Origin: Hevea brasiliensis
Taxonomy: Eukaryota > Streptophyta > Magnoliopsida > Malpighiales > Euphorbiaceae
NCBI RefSeq assembly: GCF_030052815.1
Contig: NC_079507.1
Location: forward strand, 14,840,141 to 14,904,140
Direction: 5' to 3'
DNA: 64,000 nt
Shown here one piece after another: positions 36,875 to 48,529 of this stretch. The translations under genes and the position numbers were made by a program. Numbering within the stretch: the first letter of the stretch is position 1; the number at the start of each line of letters is the position of its first letter. Below the pieces are notes generated by a model that made no database searches, had not been told where the DNA came from, and was given only the letters and a program-made list of their open reading frames with translations.

Positions 36875-38744
36875 TGATGCTTCTCACAATGGGTTAGGCT
36901 GTATCGATGCAAGATCGAATGTCATTGCTTATGCATCACGCCACCAAACCGCATGAGAGGAATTACCCAACACATGATCGGAGTTAGCAGCTATTGTTTT
37001 TGCTCAAGATCCGAGACACTATCTGTATGGAGAGAAATGCTACATTTACACAGATCACAAGAGCTTGAAGTACTTAGGCACCCAGAAGGAATTGAATTTG
37101 AGGCAGAGGAGATGGTTAGAACTCATTAAAGACTATGATTGCTTAATATACTATCAACCAGGGAAAGCAAATGTGGTGGCTGACGCCTTAAGTCGCAAGA
37201 CTATGGCAAATCTCAGAGTTTCTCCTATGTCTATGGTATGTGAATTGAAAGCACAGCATGCCAGTTTAGAGATTGATGATGAGGGACAGACAGTAGTTGC
37301 TTGGCATGTACAGCCAGTGTTAATTGATCAGATCAGAATGGCTGCACAGAGTGATGAAAAATATCGGTTACTGAAAGAAGTCCAGCAGGGCAAGAAACCT
37401 GAATTCTCTGTGAGAGATGATGGTTTATTGCTACATCAGGGTAGAATGTGTATTCCTAGTGATGTGGAATTGAGACAAATCATTTTAAAGGAAGCACATG
37501 AATCTCCTTTTGCTATGCACCCTGGTGGAACTAAAATGTACAGAGGGTTGAAAGAACATTACTGGTGGATGGGCATGAAGAGAGATATAGCTGAATTCGT
37601 TTCCAAATGCCTAACTTGTCAGCAAGTAAAGGCAGAACATCAAGTTCCAGCTGGTTTGTTACATCCTTTGTCGATGCAGTGGAAATGGGAACGAATAACT
37701 ATGGATTTTGTTACAGGACTTCCAAGGACACAGAGTAGTCATAATGCAGTATGGGTTATAGTTGACAGATTGACCAAGTCTGCTCACTTTTTACCAGTTC
37801 GGATGGACTATAGCCTGGAAAGATTGGCCAGATTGTACATATATGAGATTGTAAAATTGCATGGAGTGCCAGTATCAATTGTGTCTGACAGAGATCCTAG
37901 GTTCACTTCTAGATTCTGGGGTAGTCTTCAGAGAGCCCTAGGAACTAGATTGAACTTCAAAGACAAAGATTCCACCCATGCATGGATGGCCACCGAGAGG
38001 GTTATTCAGATATTGGAGGATATGCTACGGGCTTGTTTGATTGAATTTGAAGGTAGTTGGGATACACACTTGCCTTTGATTGAGTTTGCTTATAACAACA
38101 GCTACCAATCAAGCATTGGGATGCCTCCATATGAAGCTTTGTATGGTAGAAAGTGCAGAACTCCCTTATGTTGGGATGAGGTAGGTGAAAGGAAGATGAT
38201 TGGGCCAGAAATTGTCCAGCAGACAGAGGAAAAGATCAGATTGATCAGAGATAGACTCAAGGCTGCATCAGACCGCCAGAAGTCCTATGTTGATATGAAA
38301 AGAAGAGATATTGAGTATGCAGTGGGTGATAAGGTATTTCTCAAAGTTTCTCCTTGGAAGAGGATTATGAGATTTGGCAGAAAGGAGAAACTGAGTCTTC
38401 GTTTCATCGGACTATATGAAGTTCTGGAAAGAGTGGGTCCTTTGGCATACCGGTTGGCATTACCTCCAGAGCTAGCAAGGATACACAGTGTCTTCCATGT
38501 GTCCATGTTAAGGAGGTACAGATCAGACCCATCTCATGTACTGTCAGTTGAAGAGATTGAAGTAAATCCAGACCTTTCATATGAGGAAGAACCTATAAAA
38601 ATTCTGGCATATGAGGTGAAGCAGCTGAGGAACAAACAGATACACCTGGTTAAAGTGTTGTGGAACCATCATTCAGGCCAGGAAGCTACTTGGGAACGTG
38701 AAGAGGATATGAGGAGACAGCACCCACAGCTGTTCAGAGACTAA
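36875..38744 (+). pseudogene. D RNase H, integrase and chromodomain-like end
   Basis: The RNase H start (36835-37060) is badly framed: bases are missing or changed where B2 encodes [15 protein letters not shown] and [17 protein letters not shown] 559-codon frame follows (37065-38744): [25 protein letters not shown], integrase HHCC ([17 protein letters not shown]), [10 protein letters not shown] and SDRDPRF with the first two catalytic Asp, then [37 protein letters not shown], and the chromodomain-like end to TAA at 38742. Between LNF and ERVIQ (37955-37996) the sequence differs from B2 and lacks the expected HPQTDGQS stretch, although the Glu is kept. Confidence 0.93.
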
Positions 38745-38777
38745 TGCCAGGTAAAATTTCGAGACGAAATTTATTTT

Positions 38778-38791
38778 AAGGGGGAGAGAAT
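38778..38791 (+). other. Polypurine tract of D
   Basis: AAGGGGGAGAGAAT lies directly before the 3' LTR, about 35 bp after the pol stop. Confidence 0.92.
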
Positions 38792-41700
38792 TGTAACACC
38801 CCAAAGTTCGGTAGTGCGTTCTGCTGCTCCGGTGACTAGTGTTGTCCGGACAGCTAGGATGCCTAGAACCACACTTCAATGAGAGTGAGGAGACATAAAA
38901 TAATGAAATACAAGAAAAGAAAGTACAAGAAAAACAAAGGAAAAATGATAGCAAAGAAATGTGACCAAGTTAAACGAGCCGGGAAACCTAACGATGGGTG
39001 ACCGCACTGGGAAGTCACGGCGTGGACCGTTGACTAGCCCTGGACTGCGGGGAACCCTGAAAAACATTTTTAGGGCTTAAATAGACCCTTGTTGAAGAAT
39101 AAATATCATTAGAAAGATCAAAGAAAAATTAAATAATTAGTACAAAGAAAAGTGAGAAATCGAAAAACAGACAAAACCCAGAATACTAAAAATCGAACGT
39201 AACGAATAAAGGGCATTATGGTCATTTGACATCCCGAAGTGTCTTTTGACCTAAATGTCCATTAAAAATAAATAGTATTACACTTAGAAAATAAAATGAA
39301 AAATTAATTTAGTGGTACCTAAAGTAAATAATGAGAATCAAGGGTTTAATGTGAGATTAAGTGAAAGTTTAGCTTAAAAAAATGATTTAATTTTTTAGTG
39401 GACCACTAAGAACATTAAAATGATTAAATATACTTATAAGTGGGCAGATTATTCCCACTCAAAGGTCATCTTCCTCATTCCATTAAACATAGCCGAATTG
39501 AAGAGTGAAGGAATCCACCATTAACGTTTTCTCCAAGCTCATCTAATCCCTCATTTCAACCCCAAATCACCTAGGGTTCTTCATTAAACTTTGTCTACAC
39601 ATCACAAGGAAGATATTGACACCAAATTTGAGAAGTTTGGTGAAGGTTTAGCAAGTTACAATCAAAGGTAAGTTTACACTTTTGAGAATTCCTTTGTTAA
39701 ACTTTATGTTCATGTTATGGGTGTTAGTTTGGTGAAGGAAATTTTAAAGTTTAAATAGTTATTGAGATAGCCATTTTTGGACAGCCATGGGGTCACGCAT
39801 TTGATGATTTATTATGCATATAATTGATGAGAAATAATGTTGATCATGGTGATTTCATATCCTAATGAATTATTTCAAATATATATGGTGATTTATGCAC
39901 TTGGATGGGAATTGGTAAATTGTAGGGCACTTTGATGTTGAAGGACAAATTTCGGTAGCCTTGGGGACACTTGAATAAATGTGTATATTCATGGGAGTGT
40001 TGGCAGAATTGTGGCATTAAGGAATGAAGGATATGTGTATGAAATTATTGTGTAAAGTGTATGTGAGAATTAGTGGTGTTTAGGTGTGTATGTAATGGTA
40101 TTGAGATATTGTAAATGTGAATTATATTTGGTGTGTTGAGGGTAATGGTAATCTGCCCAAAATAATGTTAATGTAAAGTAGATTATACTGTGGTTAATGT
40201 ACCAAAACAGATTGGTAGGGAAGTGAACCAAATTGCAAGGTATATGTGTGTTTGAAGTAGGGTGTGAAATGCATATTGAGGGCAGTGTACATTTTAGCCC
40301 ATAACCTGAAATGTGTAACCTCAATTGGTATGAGACCAATTTGAGGTGAAACTAGGCACAAAATGTGCCAACTTTCATTGAGAAACCATACTAAAATTCT
40401 GCTTGCAAGGTGATGTGAAAAATGACCAATTCGGATTAGGTACACTTGAGACCTAAAAACTGACCATTTGGGCAGCAGTGAGTATTTAGGCCATAACTCA
40501 CTCAAAACAGGTCCAATTGACCTGAAATTTTAACCATGAATAGTTAAGACCCATACCTACAAGTCTTATGAAGACACCAAAACCCAGAAATGACCAGAAG
40601 AAAGTCAAAAAGCTTGCACAAATTCGGGTCCAAAAACTGGCCGAACCAAAGTTGACCAAATTGACCAAAAAAATGACCTAATTGATGCCATTTGACCAGC
40701 AATAGTATAATGACCATAACTTGGTCTACTTAACTCGGATTGACCTGAAATTTTGCCCCGCGTGCAATAAGACCTAGATCTACAAGTTTTTAGTTTCTAC
40801 CGAGACCCGAAAACTGAGGGAACTAGATCGTCCGGTTAGGTCAAACCAGTGTCCCGGAATCCAGCAATTTGCATTAAAATGCACTAAACAAGGAAATGAC
40901 TTTGGTAAAACATACCAAACCTAAAACCCTATCGAATATGACATATTAATGACACTAAGACCTAATTTACCTAAAACGCAACGAGGCTCGGTATATTAGG
41001 TGATTAAGTGAATAATTGAGTTCAGTGCATTATTTACCAAACACCATCGATAGAGACAGTTTAATTTAGTACTGAAACACTTCAAATTGTGTTTCTCAGT
41101 TAACAAGGACTCAACAAAAGGGAAAGAAACACTGAGTCCAGACCAGGGAGACAGTCATCAGAGGTTTGTGCACAACAACTATTTCTTTTGAATTATTTTC
41201 AATTGAAATGAATATTGAATATTTGTATATTATTGTTTTAAATTTTGGAAATGTATTTGAATGAATATTTATTGCTTGAAAAGCATTGTAAATGATTTGA
41301 AACTGTGAGAAATTGTTTGAATGACATTGATGGATACTTATTGATTTAAAAGCATTGGAAATGGTTTGAAACTACAGCTATCATGTATATTGATTGTATT
41401 CCTCATTAGCTTGTCTAGTGGGACGAATTGAATTCCCTCTCCGTCAAGTGTTGAGGTGTGTGCCTGTTGAGGACGAATTGGATGAGTACTCATATTTTTG
41501 CTAGCTAGCCATGTTATTCCTCATTAGTCATCGACTTTTGGGATGAATTGAATACCTCATTAGCCATCGGCTTTTGGGACGAATTGAACTATGGATCATG
41601 ATTAAGCTGTGTGTGATTTATTGATGTGTATTGTGAGATTGTGAAATGGATTTAAACTCTCATTGACATATACTGTCTTTTGAATTCAAACCTGATCTGA

Positions 41701-42489
41701 CTTATGGAAAATTATTGTGATATGGAGAAATGGAATTTAAATTCTTGTTGACAATTATTGTCTTGGATTTAACTATGATTTTAAGTATCCACTATTTACA
41801 TGATTTATGAATTGTGATTTAAATTTGTATTTGGTTAATGTTGTGCACCACTGAGACATTGTCTCAAATGATAGCTTTTATTGTCGCCGCAGTAGAGAGA
41901 CAGATGTATAGCAGACTAGGCCGCATATACATCCAAATGAGGGATTTCCTTGTATTATGAGTATACCAAAGATTTTGCATTTTGTAATCAGAATGTATGA
42001 CACTGTATGTACATATTGTTTTTGGTTTTGAGCAGTTGTAAATTAAATTGTACCTTGAAGTTGTAAATTAATTATGAGTGTTTTGGATAGTAAAAGTTGT
42101 ATTATATTTCCTTATCTCAGACTTTGAAAAGTTTCTATGGAATTGAGTTGATAAATTATTGTGTTGAGAAATGTATTGGAGTTGAGATTTGGGAAAATTA
42201 TTGAAGTGCTTTTTACAGGTTTTCTGAAGAACTGTTTTGTCCAAAATACAGATGGCACTCTGCCAAAATTTTTACAGAAATTCCAAATAAACCAAATGAG
42301 TTAGTGGTTTCACTTCAGTTCACCAAAGTTTTTAATACCTGTAAATAGTGCTCACCACTGTAAAAGAAGTAAGAAAAGTTTTTAAAATCCCTTGTAGTGT
42401 ATTTAATGGGTTATCAGTAGACGGAGTTGGTAATTCATTAGGTATACTATGGGATCATGTTATGCCTTACAGAGGGGTAGGGTGTGACA
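38792..42489 (+). repeat. 3' LTR of D
   Basis: 3698 bp, TGTAACACC...GTGTGACA. It matches 30278-33963 nearly base for base, with the densest differences at 39180-39215 and 41860-41960. Both spots are rich in CAG, CTG or CG in the other copy. Confidence 0.95.
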
Positions 42490-44083
42490 ATATAGCTTCT
42501 TCATAGGTAAGTGGATCATCTCCATGATCTACTTCTTCATGAGTAGACAACTCTTGTTCTTCTTCATGAAGAAAACCATATCTCACTGGTGGGTGAGATA
42601 CCCTGGTTGTTCTACGAGGAACAGCTGTAGATGTTTCATCAATGGGTATAGGTTGACTAGATGGATTTATATCCATCTGATCTGTTGGTTGGTCAGAATT
42701 CTCCAATTCTAACTCTATTTGCCTTCCTTTGCTTCCTTCTTGAACAAACTGTTGTTCAAGAAATGTGGCATCTCTACTTATCACAACCTTTTGTGAAGTA
42801 GGCAAATAAAAATAATATCTAAAACTATCTTTTGGATATCCAACAAATCGACCCTTTTCTCGATCCGTCTCCAATTTATCGTTGTTCACTTTTTGATATA
42901 GTGGACAACCCCAAATCTTAACATGCTTAAGACTTGGTTTTCTTCCATGCCATATCTCATAAGGTGTGGAAGAAACTGATTTTGATGGAATCCTATTCAG
43001 AATATACAAAGCTGATTCTAATGCAAATCCCCAAAAGGAGATTGGCATATCAGTATAGCTCATCATACTACGTACCATATCCAATAGGGTACGATTTCTC
43101 CTTTTGGATACACCATTCAGTTGTGGTGTTCCTGGAGGAGTCAGCTGAGAAACAATGCCATGCTCTCTCAAGTATTCATCAAATTCAGTACTCAAATATT
43201 CACCTCCACGATCTGATCGAAGAGCTTTAATACTCTTTCCTGTTTGATTTTCTACTTTAGATTTAAATTCTTTGAACTTTTCAAAAGATTCATGTTTGTA
43301 TTTCATCAAATACAAATACCCAAACCTTGATTTATCATCAGTAAAGGTAATAAAATAATGAAAGCCCCCTCTAGCCATTTCTTTAAATGGACCACATACA
43401 TCACTATGTATTAGATCCAAAATATTTTCAGCTCTTAACCCCTGTCCAACAAAGGGTGATCTAGTCATTTTGCCCTGAAGGCAAGATTCACAAGTTGGAG
43501 TAGGCTCAGAGTCCAATAAGGATAGAATCCCCATTTTCTCCAATTTTGTAATCCTATCTTCTGCAACATGACATAACCTTAAGTGCCAAATATATTTTGA
43601 ACTTGAGTTGTTTTTCACCACGGCATTGCTTTCATTTAGATTATTATACTCTGGCCAGTGGAAACACTTTCTTACTGGTAATGGAAACACTTTCTTATTG
43701 GCAATGGAAACACTTTCCTGTTGGCAGTGGAAACACTTTCCTTTGCCTTCATCAGCTTTAGTCTTCCTTTTCTGTTTAGCTATTTTCTTAGAAGGACCAG
43801 GAATCTGAGGTTTCTTTTTCTTATTGCCCTTCTTCTTGTTGGACTTTCCAGCAGAAGAAGATGCAACCAAAGCTACCTCTTTTCCTTTATTGCCTGGCAT
43901 ATTCTTTTGGGCAATAACCAGCATGTTGAGTAAACCAGCTAAGGTGCATTCCTGTTGAGTCATATGGAAATTTGTCACAAAATTCCCAAAAGACTCAGGA
44001 AGGGACTGAAGGATCAACTCCGTTTGTAGTTGAAAATCCATGTTGAAGTCAAGATGTTCCAACTGCTCAATCAGCCGAATCAT
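42490..44083 (-). pseudogene. Copia C fused gag C-terminus and integrase frame
   Basis: A single 538-codon minus-strand frame, running a few codons into the LTR of D. It encodes gag C-terminus (MIRLIEQLEHLDFNMDFQLQ, NKGKEVALV), a Lys-rich stretch, GKCFHC and the 23-bp array, then directly WHLRLCHV, CESCLQGKMTRS and the integrase core (IHSDVCGPF, LRSDRGGEY), NGVSKRRNRT and the C-terminal SFWGFALES, PYEIWHGRKPS. There is no protease between gag and integrase. The third catalytic residue, Glu in SERRN of copia A, is Lys (codon 43103-43105). The pol frame is then cut by D at 42490. Confidence 0.92.
43651..43742 (-). repeat. 23-bp minisatellite, four units, at the gag-pol joint of copia C
   Basis: Four tandem units with GAAAGTGTTTCCA on the minus strand. 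They read in turn as KCFHCQQ, ESVSIANK, KVFPLPVR, KCFHWPE; three unit-steps (69 bp) return to the first frame, so gag and integrase share one frame. Copia A has three units. Confidence 0.92.
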
Positions 44084-44490
44084 CTTGTGGACATGATCCC
44101 CAACATTCTCATACGGAATAGCTGTCTAGATATCTCATACCTAGCATTCCTGCTGTGCTCACCATACAACTCTTATAGGTGAAGGAGGATCTCACTCACA
44201 CTCTGCATGTTCTCATGTTGCTTCTGTAACTCATTACTCATGGAAGCAAGCATGTAACACTTAGCTCTCATATCATGCTCCTTCCACTTGTCCAAAGTTT
44301 CATGTTCCTCTTGTGTGGCCTCTGGAGGTAAGGGACCAGGAACATTTGAATCTAGAACATATCCTATATGTTCAAGGTTCAGGAAAAGTTTCAAATTTCT
44401 TAGCCAATCAGATAGATTAGGTCCTGTCAACCTATTGTGATCAAGTATGCTTGCAAGGATATTGGATGGTGGTGGTTGTTTTGTGATCAT
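44084..44490 (-). pseudogene. Copia C gag, N-terminal part
   Basis: ATG at 44488-44490 starts MITKQPPPSNILASILDHN, then LTGPNLSDWLRNLKLFLNLE and KWKEHDMRAKCYMLASMSNE. A stop (TAA for CAA, Gln in copia A) closes it at 44173-44178. A frame change near 44110-44130 separates it from the downstream frame. The UBN2-type gag core is clear. Confidence 0.9.
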
Positions 44491-45661
44491 TTTTAACAGA
44501 AAATTAACTGCAGAAAATAACCAGATTAATTAGTAAACGTATCATGTAATTAACCAAAATGATTATGGTCTTTTAATCAAATTGGTCCTCCCACTAACTT
44601 AGCGAATCCTACACTTCCAGAGTAGAAAACGGAAATCCTAGTTGGATGGATTTCTAGTGGGTGATTGAATTCTTATAATTCTATTGATCATCCTCAGGTA
44701 CATCCATTATTGGAATTACAATAAACTATAAGTGAGCAACTCTTTGCCCATCACATCTCATGTGAGGTTCAATCCTTTACCTAGCCCCTAATGCTCAAAA
44801 TCTCAGGTACATCCATTATTGACTTATCTTGCATTAGTTAAATTGATCCCATTGAGTCAGTAATTATGCAAATAATTTTAATGTCCTCAGGTACATCCAA
44901 TATTGGCCACTAAACCATTTACATATTTACAACATCTCATGCTTAACAATTATTCTTAAGAAAATCTCTTAAATAAATTGCATCTTATGCAACTATTTAA
45001 AATTTCTTAAAATAATTGCCCCAATGGAGGGCCTATGTTATAATTACTTTAATTATAGCATTTCCAACTTAATCATTTATTTGGAAGATTTTATGGTCAT
45101 CCTTATTACTATTAAGGTCTCACTTTGCACATTATCCATTTAGCATGCATATATCATATAATTGCATACATTCCCATACATCTCATGCATTCATGGATAA
45201 GCAGTAAATATGGTATGATCATGGACTTTCTAAGGGATTCAATTCTGAGCCACCAAGAATTGAATCAGGGCATTCCTAGGTGCATTTCATTCATTCATTT
45301 TACAAGAGTTGCTAAAGGAGTACATAATCAACACTTGATATTGAATTCCTCCCACTGGTCCCACCAATGCTCTTGACCTCCTTGAACTTCTTGCAATCCA
45401 ATATTACATAGTAATCCTTGGCATACCAAGGCGAATTTACAAGAACTTAAATAAATGAAATTACAACCCAGAAATATTACAAACTTAATAATACATGCCC
45501 AAAATAAATTAAAATAAATTAATTAATTTACAATCCCAAAGAAACATAAAAGAAATAAATCCAATCACATTGGTCTTTTATAGTCCATGATCATCCATCA
45601 TGCATATCACTATTTAACGATTAAATAAAACATACATACTTAAATTAAATTGAATATCTCA
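44491..45661 (-). other. Untranslated leader of copia C
   Basis: AT-rich with no supported gene. It has three spaced direct repeats of about 20 bp like CTCAGGTACATCCATTATTG at about 44693, 44804 and 44885. The spacing of the motif is the same in copia A. Confidence 0.7.
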
Positions 45662-46010
45662 TATTCAACTTAAAAATCCAGATTTGAATATGATTCAAAT
45701 AAATTTAAAAATTCAGATTTGAATCTCATTCAAACAAATTTAAAAATTCAGATTTGAATCACATTCAAACAACTTCAAAAATTCAGATTTGAATCACATT
45801 CAAACATTTTTTTAAAAATCAGATTTGAATCACATTCAAATATTTTTTAAAAATCAGATCTGAATTTTATTGAATCAATTTTAAAAAATCAGATTTAAAT
45901 ATGATTCAAACAACTTTAAAAATTCATATTTGAATCACATTCAAACAACTTTTAAAATTCAGATTTGAATCACATTCAAACAATTTTTTAAAATTCTGAT
46001 TTGAATCATA
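45662..46010 (-). repeat. Tandem array of ~33-35-bp hairpin units in the copia C leader
   Basis: About ten units with CAGATTTGAATCACATTCAAA. Most contain TTTGAAT and ATTCAAA inverted arms. Same position as the array of copia A. Confidence 0.85.
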
Positions 46011-46260
46011 ATTTAATTGTGTGATTAAAACAACTAATTAAACACTTTAATTAGTCAAAGAGTATGCCTTAGATCATACAACAATTGCATAATTAAAAGC
46101 CAAACCTTGAACCACCCATGGAACCATTGTTGTCGCCACCAATGGTGGCTTCACCATGTGTGCCGCCACACCTCTTGATCCAACCAGCAATGAATCAATC
46201 ATCTCATGATCAAATCACACAATTAAATCATATAATCATCAATCTAAATGGCAAATATAG

Positions 46261-46274
46261 TGGCTCTGATACCA
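46261..46274 (-). other. Primer-binding site of copia C (initiator tRNA-Met)
   Basis: The minus strand reads TGGTATCAGAGCCA two bases after the 5' LTR. Confidence 0.93.
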
Positions 46275-46276
46275 AT

Positions 46277-48380
46277 TGAAGGAACGGAAGCGTGAAAAAC
46301 ACAAGTTTATACCATTGAATTCAAAAATTTTCACCTAGGGTCACATGCATCATACAAGATTTATTTTTATCTATTTGATTTCAATGATAAACAACATATT
46401 AAAACTCTTTTAATATGTTTTTGGATCTGTATTTGCCATTTAAGATTTTAAAATTAATCAGATTAATTTTAGAACCCTAGATTAAATCAAGAACGATTAC
46501 ACTAACCTCTTGATGCACTGCAGTGTGTCTGCGCCTTTGAGATTCATCTTCAGGACACCAGATGTTGTCCCTCTAACTTGTCCACACCAAGAACACCTAT
46601 GGCAGCCCTTGAATAGCTTCTAAAGCTTTTTCTATTAATTAGAAAATCAAGTTCTGCCTTTTAAGAGATTAAAGATGTAAACAGGACACTAGAAACAATT
46701 TCTAGTGTTCTTAATTCAAGAGATTGATGGCTAATCTCTTTGAATTGATGAGAGATGAAGAGAAATAGCTGGAGAGGCTCAAAGTGGCGTGACAAATGAG
46801 AGGAGAGGCTGCTGGTTATTTTTTCTTTTCATAACCACACTTAAATAGCTAGGTTAACATATTAAACCCTAGCCATATGTCACCTTTTGATTAGCTCTAG
46901 GTTTAAGTGACCCAATCACATTGTGCCAAGTGTCAAACCTATATTTAATCTTGATTTTAATCATCTTACATGATTAAAAAAAACATTTGACAAGCTTATG
47001 TGTAATCCCATGTGTCACCATCTCATGGTGCCACGTGTCACACTGCAAAATGACCAAAATGTCCCTGTGTCTTAATTTTGAGTTCTCAACCCAAAATAAT
47101 TATTTTTCTTCTTCTAATTAATTTATATCAAATATAAATTAATTAATTAATCTCTATTAATTAATTTCTCATTAATTAAATTTATATTTAAACACTTTAA
47201 ATATAAATTTAATTTATACTACACATCCAATAATCTAGATTTGGTTTCAAGTCATGCTAGGGACTTTGCAATTTAATTGCAAACCAAACCTATTTAATTA
47301 ATCAATTAAACTCTTTAATTAATTAATTAAATCATATTTAAATAGGTGATAACTTGTGTATGTGTGTGACTTACTAGGCTCATCACTAATTGGCAATGAG
47401 ACATGATATCAACTCTTAATATCATCAGAACTCTTTCTTACCATAAATGATTTCTCTAAATCATTTTATGAACCTCATAGACCATGGTTAACACCTAGTA
47501 TAGCATGCCATGGCCACCCAATTAGTAATAAGATTTACCTTAAATGAACCTATAATCATATGTTACCATGCACTAGAATCTCTCTCTAACAAAATCCCAA
47601 CTCAAGCCGAGTCATGGTTTATGTCAAACTCCATTTGCTATGAATATTATGTTCTCTTTTAATTCCAGTTCTTGATTAAAAGATTTTCTCATCGTAAACT
47701 CTTTCTCAAAAATCTATCTGTCTGGCCAGAACTTGAAACATCAAGAACAATTAAATGAACATAGGATTTTATCTCTATTTACTTAGAGGAACAGATTCCA
47801 TCTTGATCAACACCTACCTCCATATATAACTAGTAGGAGCCAACACATGCCCATATACCCATACACAGTACAAGTATGAAAGCAGTATCAAACTCAAACT
47901 ACCTATATACAAGATAACTGTGCTATCTCATGTCTAAAGATTATATGCACTGATATGATTTATGACAAAACATTGACAAGAGTAAACTCCATGTGCTTGT
48001 CATAAGTGTCACTGGTTCGGCCTACTTATCATTTATAAGTGCCTATCATGTTTGTTATATGGCATGAGACTCACCATTCCATCTTATTTATATCTCATAT
48101 AAATAACTTGGGAACAAACATGAATACAATCTTTCTGGATAAGTCATGTCCTTATTATGAAGTATCCTCGATTATGAACCTATTTATGATACTTTGTGCT
48201 AGAAATATTATCACTCATATTCTTAACAACTTAAGAATAATATTTCTAACAAAATATCAATGGACCTTTTCTATTACACATAAATATATTATGTAAACGG
48301 AAAAGTGGAAATGCCTTTTATTAATAAAAATATATACAAGATACATACTAAATGATATGCTCTAGGACATACTACTAACA
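46277..48380 (-). repeat. 5' LTR of copia C
   Basis: 2104 bp. On the minus strand it begins TGTTAGTAGTATGTCC at 48380 and ends CGCTTCCGTTCCTTCA at 46277. The TGAGC duplication follows at 48381. Confidence 0.95.
46840..46848 (-). promoter_or_regulatory. Probable TATA box of the copia C LTR promoter
   Basis: The minus strand reads CTATTTAAG at the place matching the A and E LTRs. Confidence 0.45.
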
Positions 48381-48529
48381 TGAGCCACCCTCCTAATTCA
48401 ATAAAAAATCTGTCAAATGAATAGTAACACCATAATTTTTTTCGAAAACCTGAAAATTGCAATACTTCACAAACAAAATTAATAATAGAATATCCTAACA
48501 CTAAAAACATAAAATCTAATAAATTTCAT
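48381..48529 (-). other. Leader of Athila-like element B, primer-proximal part
   Basis: AT-rich, no gene. It starts with the TGAGC duplication of copia C and ends TTCAT, directly before solo LTR G. On the other side of G only TTCGG remains before the primer-binding site. Confidence 0.65.

Larger units (their letters stand above)
30278..42489 (+). mobile_element. Tekay-like Ty3/gypsy chromovirus D
   Basis: Complete plus-strand element, 12212 bp, with TSD ATATA at 30273-30277 and 42490-42494 inside copia C pol. LTRs are 3686 and 3698 bp and nearly identical over long stretches, so D is probably the youngest complete element here. It has an initiator tRNA-Met primer site, gag with zinc knuckles, protease, RT, RNase H, integrase, chromodomain-like end and polypurine tract. 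Coding frames are broken mainly at 34250-34720 and 36310-37060. Related to B2 in protein and LTR ends but with a different LTR body. Confidence 0.96.
26615..48380 (-). mobile_element. Ty1/copia element C, split by element D
   Basis: Minus-strand copia of the same family as A, 21766 bp including D; without D and one ATATA copy it is about 9.5 kb. LTRs 46277-48380 (5') and 26615-28724 (3'). TSD TGAGC at 26610-26614 and 48381-48385 shows it inserted in the leader of Athila-like B. D sits in pol between integrase and RT. Gag, integrase, RT and RNase H are present, but no protease. It shares with A the YVND change and the 23-bp repeat array. Confidence 0.96.

Noticed and set aside
40070..40505. 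Minus-strand frames of 89-144 codons in both D LTRs (also 31546-31980)
   Set aside because: They are antisense to D, equal in both LTRs because of LTR identity, and have simple AT-derived composition.
45662..46010. CRISPR-like array (repeats of about 33 bp)
   Set aside because: Units are directly tandem and diverged, without unique spacers, and lie in a plant retrotransposon leader.
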